Assembly (NCBI RefSeq): GCF_000275825.1
Contig: NZ_JH719942.1
Location: 3,140,070-3,204,069, forward strand
Origin: Saprospira grandis DSM 2844
GTDB taxonomy: Bacteria; Bacteroidota; Bacteroidia; Chitinophagales; Saprospiraceae
Length of the DNA stretch: 64,000 nt
Reading direction: 5' to 3'
Part shown: in pieces, positions 50,112 through 57,102 of the stretch
Layout of the letters: the number at the start of each line of letters is the position of its first letter
Numbering within the stretch: position 1 is the first letter of the stretch
Program-made: the position numbers and the translations under genes
The notes under the pieces: generated by a model
Seen by the model: only the letters and a program-made list of their open reading frames with translations
Told to the model about the DNA's origin: nothing
Databases searched by the model: none

Positions 50112-53072
50112 ATGGCATATAAAAAAAATAAACCCAAGCAGAAGAAGCAATTGAGCAGCGGAGAACTGAAAAGTCAAATTGCTAAACTTTTTATCAATGA
50201 CCATAAGGCCCGCCTGGGCGTGAAAGATATTGTTAGAAAACTACCGATTGCCAATAGCTCAGATGCTGTGCAATCGGCCCTAGATGCCCTGCAAGAAGAA
50301 GGCGTAATTTATCCTCTCGCTAGAGGTAACCGCTACCGCATCGACCGCTTTTACCAACAACGATTGGTAGAAAATGACCGCAATGATCAAGGCCATTCTG
50401 GACGAAAGGAGCAGGATAATCGCAAAAAAGGCTCTAGCTGGAAAATGACTACCGGAACCGTAGACCCCACCCGCTCTGGAGCAGCCTATGTTGTCCCCGA
50501 TGACGAAGAACTAGATCGAGATGTTTTTGTCTCTCAAGGCGCATTGGAAGGCGCCCTCAAAGGCGATTTGGTGCAGCTGAAATGGCGACTCTCTCGCCGA
50601 GGCAAACCCGAGGGCCGAGTGGTGAAAATCCTAAAACGAAACAGAGAAACCTTTATCGGTACGCTGGTCGTTTCTAAGCGCTTCTGCTTTGTCATCCCCG
50701 ATGAGAATACGGTCCCTATGGATATTATTGTGGACCGCAACAGCCTGATGGAAGGCCAAAGTGATGATAAGGTAGTAGTACATATTACCGAATGGCCCAA
50801 ACCCAATAGCAATGATAACCCCAAGGGGGTCGTTACAGCCGTTTTGGGCAAAGCCGGCGGCAATGATATCGAAATGAAGTCTATCCTGATTAAACAGGGC
50901 TTCGAACTCGATTTCCCAGAAGAAGTTATGGCCGAATCAGAAGCTATTCCTCTGGAAATTCCCGAAGCAGAAATCCAAAAGCGCCTAGACCTTCGCCAAA
51001 TTCCTACTTTTACCATTGACCCCGCTACAGCTAAGGACTTTGATGATGCCCTTTCTGTAGAAATGCTGGATAATGGCAATTATCGTATCGGTATCCACAT
51101 TGCCGATGTAACCTATTATGTGGCCAAGGGAAGCCCATTAGATAAAGAAGCGGCCAAACGGACCACCTCTGTCTATTTGGTCGACCGCGTTTTACCCATG
51201 CTCCCCGAAAAGCTATCAAATGGGGTCTGCTCTTTGCGCCCGCATGAAGATAAACTGACTTTTTCGGCCCTTTTTGAGCTCAACGCCAAAGGCCATGTGG
51301 TAGAAGAGTGGTTTGGCAAAACGGTCATCCATTCGGACCAGCGCTTTGCCTATGAAGAGGCCCAAGAAATTTTGGATGGGGCAGAAGGACCCTACAGCCA
51401 AGAGCTGCGCATCCTCAATCGCTATGCGCATATTTTGCGCAAAGCCCGCTTTAAGAAAGGAGCCATCAGTTTTGAGTCGCCAGAAGTACGCTTCAAATTA
51501 GATGAAGATGGCAAACCCGTAGATGTCTACCTCAAGCATCGCAAAGATGCCCATATGTTGGTCGAGGACTTTATGCTATTGGCCAACCGACGCGTAGGAG
51601 CCAAGATTATGAACATCTACCGCAATGGAGGCAAAGAGGTTCCTTTTGTTTATCGCATTCACGACCTGCCCGATATGGAGAAGGTCAATGGTTTTGGAAA
51701 ATTTGCCGCTCAATTGGGCTACCGCCTAAAAATTCAGGATGTAGAGGAAGTGGCTGGCGCCTTTAATAAGATGCTGAAAGCCGCTGAGGGCAAACCCGAG
51801 CATGCCGTTTTGCATCAGTTGGGCATCCGCACGATGTCAAAAGCAGCTTATTCTACCCAAAATATTGGGCACTACGGCCTTGGCTTTGAAGATTACTCGC
51901 ATTTCACTTCGCCTATTCGCCGTTATGCAGATGTATTGGTGCATAGAAATTTGCAGCATTTCTTAATGCATGAAAAGCCGCCTTATACCTCAGAGAAATT
52001 AGAAGAAATCTGTGGACATATCTCCAAGAAGGAGCGAAATGCCATGGATGCCGAAAGAGAGTCAATCAAGTACAAACAAACCGAATATTTACAAGGCCGT
52101 TTGGGCCAGGTTTTTCAGGGCCATATTACGGGCATGACCGAATACGGTATTTTTGTCGCCCTAGATGAGAATTTCTGTGAAGGGATGCTCCGCTTTGAAA
52201 ATATGTACGATCAATTTGTGCTAGAAGAAGACCGTTTTCATATTCGCTCTTCTTCAGAACGTTTCAAAATGGGAGACCCCATCTGGGTACGGGTAGCGAG
52301 CACCAATCTGGAAAAACGCCAGGTGGATTTCCAAATGGTCCCCGCAGAAGATGCTATCGCCGAACTCAACTTGAGCGAGGAAGATTTGCGCCCCAAACTA
52401 GAAGAAGGCAAAAATGAGGTAGTCGAGATTGAAGCAGTTCGCCGTACCGATTTAGACGAGCTCTATATTCGCTTAGCCGAAACCTTTGGCAGTAGCGATA
52501 TCTGCCAGGAAAATGCAGAAGCAGAACGCAATTGGACCTATCAACTAGCCAGCTCTACGATTCACCGCAAAGGAACGGTCCTTTTACAGTATGCTTGGCT
52601 CGCCGAAGAAGGGCAGGAGTATCCCGCACAAATGACCGCCCCCGATGGCGAAATCGATAAGAAGAAATGGGCCAAGATTATGCCCGAGCTAAAGGCTTAT
52701 ATTCCCAACTTCTCTTTGGACCAATTGACGGATACCGCTTATTGCCCTTTCTATACAGAGAAAGAGTCGAATATTAGCTCTGCAGACCTCATGCGCTGCC
52801 AAGCCTTCTTCTTTGACTGGATGTCTTATTTGCAGGCAGAACAAGTGCTTTGCTTCTCGGCCCGCCTAAAGAATTATTTGGTCAAAAATGGCCTGATCCG
52901 AGGACTAGAAGAACTGACCGTAAACTCTGGCAAAAGAGAAATTCGCGTCTTTAGAGGCTATATGCCTTTGGCCAATAAAAAACTACGCTTCGCTTTCTTC
53001 CCTAGCTTGAGCACGAGCTACAACAAAAAAGCAAAAAAAGAAGCTTGGAACTGGGCCCTAGAAAAGCCATAA
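50112..53072 (+). CDS. rnr: Ribonuclease R with extra C-terminal region
   Basis: 3'-5' exoribonuclease that degrades structured RNA and helps rRNA and tmRNA-linked turnover; cytosolic. 986 residues, against about 700-820 in most bacteria. A basic N-terminus and winged-helix region (~15-85) come first, followed by cold-shock-like OB folds (~105-270) and the RNB catalytic domain with TIDPATAKDFDDALS (~302-316) containing the metal-binding Asp residues. The S1 domain (~664-744) reads GHITGMTEYGIFVALDE. After the S1 domain comes a ~220-residue region (from ~765) of mixed character (for example NWTYQLASSTIHRKGTVLLQYAW) that I cannot match to the usual short basic tail of RNase R. A shared terminator follows. 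Confidence 0.95.
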   Translation: MAYKKNKPKQKKQLSSGELKSQIAKLFINDHKARLGVKDIVRKLPIANSSDAVQSALDALQEEGVIYPLARGNRYRIDRFYQQRLVENDRNDQGHSGRKEQDNRKKGSSWKMTTGTVDPTRSGAAYVVPDDEELDRDVFVSQGALEGALKGDLVQLKWRLSRRGKPEGRVVKILKRNRETFIGTLVVSKRFCFVIPDENTVPMDIIVDRNSLMEGQSDDKVVVHITEWPKPNSNDNPKGVVTAVLGKAGGNDIEMKSILIKQGFELDFPEEVMAESEAIPLEIPEAEIQKRLDLRQIPTFTIDPATAKDFDDALSVEMLDNGNYRIGIHIADVTYYVAKGSPLDKEAAKRTTSVYLVDRVLPMLPEKLSNGVCSLRPHEDKLTFSALFELNAKGHVVEEWFGKTVIHSDQRFAYEEAQEILDGAEGPYSQELRILNRYAHILRKARFKKGAISFESPEVRFKLDEDGKPVDVYLKHRKDAHMLVEDFMLLANRRVGAKIMNIYRNGGKEVPFVYRIHDLPDMEKVNGFGKFAAQLGYRLKIQDVEEVAGAFNKMLKAAEGKPEHAVLHQLGIRTMSKAAYSTQNIGHYGLGFEDYSHFTSPIRRYADVLVHRNLQHFLMHEKPPYTSEKLEEICGHISKKERNAMDAERESIKYKQTEYLQGRLGQVFQGHITGMTEYGIFVALDENFCEGMLRFENMYDQFVLEEDRFHIRSSSERFKMGDPIWVRVASTNLEKRQVDFQMVPAEDAIAELNLSEEDLRPKLEEGKNEVVEIEAVRRTDLDELYIRLAETFGSSDICQENAEAERNWTYQLASSTIHRKGTVLLQYAWLAEEGQEYPAQMTAPDGEIDKKKWAKIMPELKAYIPNFSLDQLTDTAYCPFYTEKESNISSADLMRCQAFFFDWMSYLQAEQVLCFSARLKNYLVKNGLIRGLEELTVNSGKREIRVFRGYMPLANKKLRFAFFPSLSTSYNKKAKKEAWNWALEKP

Positions 53073-53093
53073 GCCAAAGCTAAATAGCATAGA

Positions 53094-53130
53094 AAAGCCG
53101 CCTGCACCACTGTGTAGGCGGCTTTCTTCT
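53094..53130. terminator. Bidirectional terminator between rnr and the grpB-family gene
   Basis: AAAGCCGCCTGCA and TGTAGGCGGCTTT form the stem with T-rich and A-rich flanks on both strands. It separates convergent genes. Confidence 0.85.
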
Positions 53131-53138
53131 TAAATTAA

Positions 53139-53680
53139 CTATTGGTTTTCCTGCGCCTCGGCCCAAAGCAAGGCTTTTTGCTCATGTAGCTGAATGAAAT
53201 CATTTTTATGGGCCACATAAGCAGCTGGATCAAAGCGATACATACGAGCCCCTTCCAATTTTATGGCCTCATAGGCCTGCCGATGTTCCGCAAACTGCCG
53301 AAGATAGTCCCGAAAAGCCAAATGCCGCTTGGCCCCATAAGAGTTGAACACAAAAGCATGTAGCTGATGACTGCGTTCTATTTCTTCCTTTTGAAAGTAA
53401 CGGCGGCCAGGAATACCAAACTCTCCCTTGACCAAATAACCGAGCTGTTCTAGCTTTGGGGCCGCCCAATCTAGCTCTTCTAAGCTATCTACTTCCATCA
53501 ATAAATCAATAAATCAATAATGGGCTTGGCCGATAAACCAGGCACAGAAGTACTCCCAATATGATGAATTTGGACCAGCATGTTTTTAGGCAAAATACTC
53601 AAAATGGTCGCCTTTTCTTTGGCAAAGGCCTGGGGCCAGTCCTCCCGATAAGGACAAACTTCAATCGTTCTGATGTTCAT
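53139..53680 (-). pseudogene. GrpB-family (UPF0157) gene split by a frameshift
   Basis: Two adjacent frames encode the two halves of one GrpB/UPF0157 protein. The first (53680 to stop at 53498) ends IHHIGSTSVPGLSAKPIIDLL then IY-stop. The second (from 53498 to 53139) continues MEVDSLEELDWAAPKLEQLGY and FGIPGRRYFQKEE. The break lies in three exact tandem copies of the 8-mer ATCAATAA (53497-53520, plus strand). With two copies the frame reads KPIIDLLMEVDSL without a break. The first frame's TGA overlaps the second frame's ATG (TGATG), so re-initiation could still make both halves. The family's function is unclear. Could be a pseudogene or a switchable gene. Confidence 0.88.
53497..53520. repeat. 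8 bp direct repeat (three copies) at the frameshift
   Basis: ATCAATAA occurs three times in tandem. Copy number sets the reading frame of the GrpB-family gene on the minus strand: two copies give one continuous frame, three break it. Confidence 0.92.
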
Positions 53681-53742
53681 AGACTATTGTTTTAAATGCA
53701 AAGGTAGGGATCTCTACTATAACGCTCTTCTTCAAAACAGGC

Positions 53743-53772
53743 TTTGTTTTTAAACTAAAACCTGTACCTTTG
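53743..53772 (+). promoter_or_regulatory. Bacteroidota-type promoter of lpd
   Basis: TTTG (53743-53746), 18 nt, then TACCTTTG (53765-53772), 47 nt before the lpd start. It fits the TTTG-N19-TAnnTTTG consensus with spacing one base shorter. Confidence 0.8.
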
Positions 53773-53819
53773 TTGCCAGAAAGATCATCCTTTCTTTTTA
53801 ACTAAAACTATGCTTCAAT

Positions 53820-55238
53820 ATGGATTTTGATATCATTGTTTTGGGCAGCGGCCCTGGCGGATACGTAACGGCCATTCGGGCCTCTCAATTAGGGTATAAA
53901 GTAGCTGTTGTAGAACGCGAAGCCCTTGGTGGTATTTGTCTCAATTGGGGATGTATTCCCACTAAAGCACTACTCAAAAGTGCACAGGTATTCAATTATA
54001 TTCAGCATGCTGCTGATTATGGCATTCAAGTAAGTGAGGCCAAAAGCGACTTCTCTGCTGTGGTGCAACGCAGCCGTGGAGTAGCTCAAAAAATGAGCGG
54101 CGGCGTCAATTTCTTGATGAAGAAGAATAAAATTACGGTCCTTATGGGCCAGGGCAAGCTGTTGCCCGGCAAAAAAATAGAAGTAAGCGAGGAAAATGGC
54201 CAAAAGAAAACCTATTCGGCCAAACATATTGTCCTGGCTACTGGTGCACGCGCCCGCCAACTCCCCAATTTACCCATCGATGGTAAACACATAATTGGCT
54301 ACCGCGAAGCCATGACCCTAGCCAAACAACCCAAAAGTATGTTGGTGGTGGGCTCTGGCGCTATCGGTATGGAGTTCGCCTATTTCTACAAGAGTATGGG
54401 CACTGAGGTGACCGTGGTCGAGTATCTAGATAATATCCTTCCCCGCGAAGATGTAGATGTCTCTAAGGAAATTACTAAGGTCTACAAAAAGGCCAAAATG
54501 AAGATTAAAACCAAAGCCGCCGTGCAAAAGGTTACTCCTTTGGCCAACGGAGGCTGTGAGGTCGAAATCCAACACAATAAAACAGGAAAAGTAGAAAAAG
54601 TCACCGTTGATCTGGTCCTTTCTGCTGTAGGCGTAAGCCCCAATACCGAAAATATCGGCCTGGCCAATCTAGGCGTCAAAACAACCAAAACAGGCCATAT
54701 CGAGGTCAATGAGGTCTATGCCACCAATGTCGCCGGCATTTATGCTATCGGCGATGTACTAGAAACTCAGGCTTTGGCCCATGTCGCTAGCGCCGAGGGA
54801 ATCACTTGTGTAGAAGCTATCGCCTATAAAGAGGGTAAGTTTGAGCACGCCCCTCAAGCGATCGATTATGACAATATTCCCGCCTGTACCTACTGCTGGC
54901 CCGAGGTCGCTTCTGTCGGCATGACGGAGGAACAAGCTAAAGCCGCTGGCTACGAACTGCGCATCGGTAAGTTCCCCTTCTCCGCTTCCGGAAAAGCGAG
55001 CGCCGCTGGCGATAATGCCGGTTTTGTCAAACTAATTTTTGATAAGAAATATGGCGAGTTGCTCGGTGGCCATATGGTGGGCGCCAATGTAACCGAAATG
55101 GTGGCCGAACTCGTGGCCGTCCGCAAACTAGAAACTACAGGCATGGAGCTGGTCAAAACCGTTCACCCTCACCCCACAATGTCTGAGGCCGTGATGGAAG
55201 CCGCCGCCGCCGCCTATGATGAAGTCATTCACCTATAA
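53820..55238 (+). CDS. lpd: Dihydrolipoyl dehydrogenase (E3)
   Basis: FAD disulphide oxidoreductase that re-oxidises dihydrolipoamide in 2-oxoacid dehydrogenase complexes and the glycine cleavage system; cytosolic. 472 residues, standard length. FAD-binding GSGPGGY is at 9-15 and the redox disulphide GGICLNWGCIPTK has Cys40 and Cys45. The NAD-binding GSGAIGMEFAY is near 178-188, FAD motif 2 IYAIGDV near 312-318, and the active-site HPHPTMSEAVMEA near the C-terminus. Start ATG 53820 is the only credible one; an earlier ATG is out of frame. A consensus promoter lies upstream. No E1 or E2 genes are in the window. Confidence 0.97.
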   Translation: MDFDIIVLGSGPGGYVTAIRASQLGYKVAVVEREALGGICLNWGCIPTKALLKSAQVFNYIQHAADYGIQVSEAKSDFSAVVQRSRGVAQKMSGGVNFLMKKNKITVLMGQGKLLPGKKIEVSEENGQKKTYSAKHIVLATGARARQLPNLPIDGKHIIGYREAMTLAKQPKSMLVVGSGAIGMEFAYFYKSMGTEVTVVEYLDNILPREDVDVSKEITKVYKKAKMKIKTKAAVQKVTPLANGGCEVEIQHNKTGKVEKVTVDLVLSAVGVSPNTENIGLANLGVKTTKTGHIEVNEVYATNVAGIYAIGDVLETQALAHVASAEGITCVEAIAYKEGKFEHAPQAIDYDNIPACTYCWPEVASVGMTEEQAKAAGYELRIGKFPFSASGKASAAGDNAGFVKLIFDKKYGELLGGHMVGANVTEMVAELVAVRKLETTGMELVKTVHPHPTMSEAVMEAAAAAYDEVIHL

Positions 55239-55253
55239 AGTAGCTCTTATTTT

Positions 55254-55472
55254 GGGGCCTCCGCTGCGGCTTCGCCTTGCGGCGGTTATTCCCTTCGGTC
55301 ATCGAACTGCGGCCTAAAGGCCTTGTTGTCGTTTCAGGGCTCGCTGTTACTTGCTTCGCTGCGTCGGCTCCCGTTGGTCGGGTCGCTCGGCCCTTCAGCG
55401 CTAAAGCGCTTCGGTCTGGCCTACGGCCACCCCTGCACATCGCTAGGCCTGCGGCCCTTCGGGCCTGTAGGA
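55254..55472 (+). repeat. Modular GC-rich element, subfamily A with insert (copy 17)
   Basis: GGGGCCTCCGCTGCGG, GCGGTTATTCCC, a GGCCTAAAGGCC hairpin, TTTCAGGGCTCGCTG, an extra segment, GCTCGGCCCT, a CAGCGCTAAAGCGCTT hairpin, GGTCTGGCC, GCACATCGCTAGGCC and an outer GGCCCTTCGGGCC. The insert matches copy 6 but with both arms of its hairpin changed. It starts 15 bp after the lpd stop. Confidence 0.9.
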
Positions 55473-55492
55473 CGCCAAAATGAGCACTAAAG

Positions 55493-55531
55493 AAAAAGCC
55501 ACCCTCTTCAAAAAAAAAGGGTGGCTTTTTT
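55493..55531 (+). terminator. Rho-independent terminator beyond the lpd element
   Basis: AAAAAGCCACCCT and AGGGTGGCTTTTT form a 13 bp stem, with T6 after. It lies 255 bp past lpd on the far side of the modular element, so lpd mRNA may carry the element. Confidence 0.85.
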
Positions 55532-55604
55532 GTGCCCCAAACAAAAAAACTTAGCGAGCTTGTTTAAATTTTTTAGTCAGCAGCTAGACTAAGGCAAAAA
55601 AAAA

Positions 55605-55662
55605 TGCTGCAAAGCGCTTATTATTGTTGATTACGACAAAAACAAAAAAAGGCTTTGCAACA
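55605..55662 (+). promoter_or_regulatory. Hairpin overlapping the transposase start
   Basis: TGCTGCAAAGC (55605-55615) pairs with GCTTTGCAACA (55652-55662), the last base being the A of the transposase ATG. It could block translation from readthrough transcripts, a known strategy of insertion sequences; here it is inferred. Confidence 0.55.
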
Positions 55663-56477
55663 TGGTTGTGAATTTATCAAAAGAATTTATTACGGAAAAA
55701 ATATTAGCATTTTTTCCCGAAAAAAAATTGGCTCGAAAAACCAAAGCGCCTCTGTGGCAAATTGTTAAAGCGATAATTTATAGGCTTAAAACAGGTTGTC
55801 AGTGGAGAGAATTACCGATACAATCTTTTTTTGACGAAGTTCTAATTTGCTGGCAAACAGTATATTACTACTTCAATAGCTGGTCCGAGTCTGGTATTTG
55901 GCAAAAAGTGTGGATCCAATTTCTAGCCCATGAAAAATCTTGTTTAGATTTATCTAGTATACAGCTTGACGGAAGTCATACCCCAGCGAAAAGAGGGGGC
56001 GAAGCTGTGGGTTATCAGGGCCGAAAAAAGTCCAAAACCACAAATGCTCTCTTTCTCACAGATAAAAATGGGCTGCCAATCGCTATGTCTCCGCCTTTTG
56101 CGGGAAACCATAATGATTTGTTTGAAATCGAGAGTCATTTCCAAAAAATGCTTGCCGATCTGCAGCTTTCAGACATCTCTCCTGATGGTTTATTTATGAA
56201 TGCTGATGCAGGGTTTGATAGCAAAAAACTTAGAGAAAACTGCCAAAAAATGGGCATTATCCCTAATATTGACCACAACAAAAGAAATAGAAAAAAAGCT
56301 TATTATCAAGATATTATAGATGAGGAACTTTACAAAGAACGCTTTTCTGTTGAGCGAACTAACGCATGGATTGACGCATTCAAAATTTTACTCATTCGTT
56401 TTGAAAGAAAAGCCGACAACTGGGCGAGTCTACACTATTTAGCCTTTATACTTATTTTCCTAAAACGAAATTTTTAA
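55662..56477 (+). CDS. IS5-family (DDE) transposase
   Basis: 271 residues, complete. The N-terminal part (~10-90) is the IS5-type DUF4096-like region (APLWQIVKAIIYRLKTGCQWRELP). The DDE catalytic core has Asp in IQLDGSHTPAKRGG (~106), Asp in LFMNADAGFDSKKL (~186) and Glu in RFSVERTNAWIDAFK (~229, in the YREK-like position). It is the only gene of the element at 55556-56485. It probably catalyses cut-and-paste or copy movement of this IS. No frameshift or internal stop, so it may be active. Confidence 0.95.
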   Translation: MVVNLSKEFITEKILAFFPEKKLARKTKAPLWQIVKAIIYRLKTGCQWRELPIQSFFDEVLICWQTVYYYFNSWSESGIWQKVWIQFLAHEKSCLDLSSIQLDGSHTPAKRGGEAVGYQGRKKSKTTNALFLTDKNGLPIAMSPPFAGNHNDLFEIESHFQKMLADLQLSDISPDGLFMNADAGFDSKKLRENCQKMGIIPNIDHNKRNRKKAYYQDIIDEELYKERFSVERTNAWIDAFKILLIRFERKADNWASLHYLAFILIFLKRNF

Positions 56478-56530
56478 ACAAACTCAGCTTTAACAATAGT
56501 CTTTTTATAATCTCCAAATCAAAGTTAATT

Positions 56531-56938
56531 ATGGCAACTAAAGTATCTGCTATCGAAGGAATTGGCCCTAAATACCAAGAAAAATTAGCCGAAGCAGGCA
56601 TCAGCACCGTAGAAGGCCTACTAGATGCAGCCTGTACCCCCAAAGGCCGCCAAGAATTAGCCGATAAGTCAGGCATCGATAAAAAACGCATTCTGGCCTG
56701 GGCCGGCATGGCCGATATGTTCCGCATAAAAGGCGTAGCTAGCCAATTTGCCGAATTGCTCAAAGCCGCCGGCGTAGATACCATCAAAGAATTACGGACC
56801 CGCAAGGCCGAAAATCTACAACAAAAAATGACCGAGGTCAATGCCGAAAAAAAACTCACCAGAGCGGTCCCCCGCCTAGAACAAGTAGAAGGTTTTATCG
56901 ATCAAGCCAAAGAATTAGAACCTAAAATGAGCTATTAG
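56531..56938 (+). CDS. DUF4332 / helix-hairpin-helix protein
   Basis: 135 residues, all helical. It opens with IEGIGPKYQEKLAEAGISTVEGLLDAA (~8-34), a helix-hairpin-helix of the DUF4332 type. A second copy of the fold follows (~60-95, RIKGVASQFAELLKAAGVDTIKELRTR). Such domains bind DNA non-specifically or mediate protein contacts; the family's role is not defined. The IS ends only 45 bp upstream of its start, so the native promoter may have been displaced. A strong terminator follows. Confidence 0.88.
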   Translation: MATKVSAIEGIGPKYQEKLAEAGISTVEGLLDAACTPKGRQELADKSGIDKKRILAWAGMADMFRIKGVASQFAELLKAAGVDTIKELRTRKAENLQQKMTEVNAEKKLTRAVPRLEQVEGFIDQAKELEPKMSY

Positions 56939-56965
56939 GACAAGCCAAGCCAAAATAATCATTAG

Positions 56966-56998
56966 CCGATAGTAGCATAAAGCTGCTATCGGTTTTTT
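56966..56998 (+). terminator. Rho-independent terminator
   Basis: CCGATAGTAGC and GCTGCTATCGG pair around ATAAA and are followed by T6, 27 bp past the DUF4332 stop. Confidence 0.9.
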
Positions 56999-57102
56999 AT
57001 TGAATGCAGAAAAAATGAGCCAGAGGCCAAAAAAATAACAGCATTTTTATACCTTATACAAACATTTGAGCGAAAACAGTTTCCCTACACAAAACCGATA
57101 TA

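Larger units (their letters stand above)
55556..56485 (+). mobile_element. Complete IS5-family insertion sequence (930 bp)
   Basis: The ends are imperfect inverted repeats: left GAGCTTGTTTAAATTTTTT (from 55556), right, read inward, GAGTTTGTTTAAAAATTTC (from 56485). AGC lies directly outside both ends (53-55 and 86-88 of those blocks) as a likely 3 bp target duplication. It holds one intact transposase gene. Base composition is clearly more AT-rich than the surroundings, consistent with recent arrival. Confidence 0.9.
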
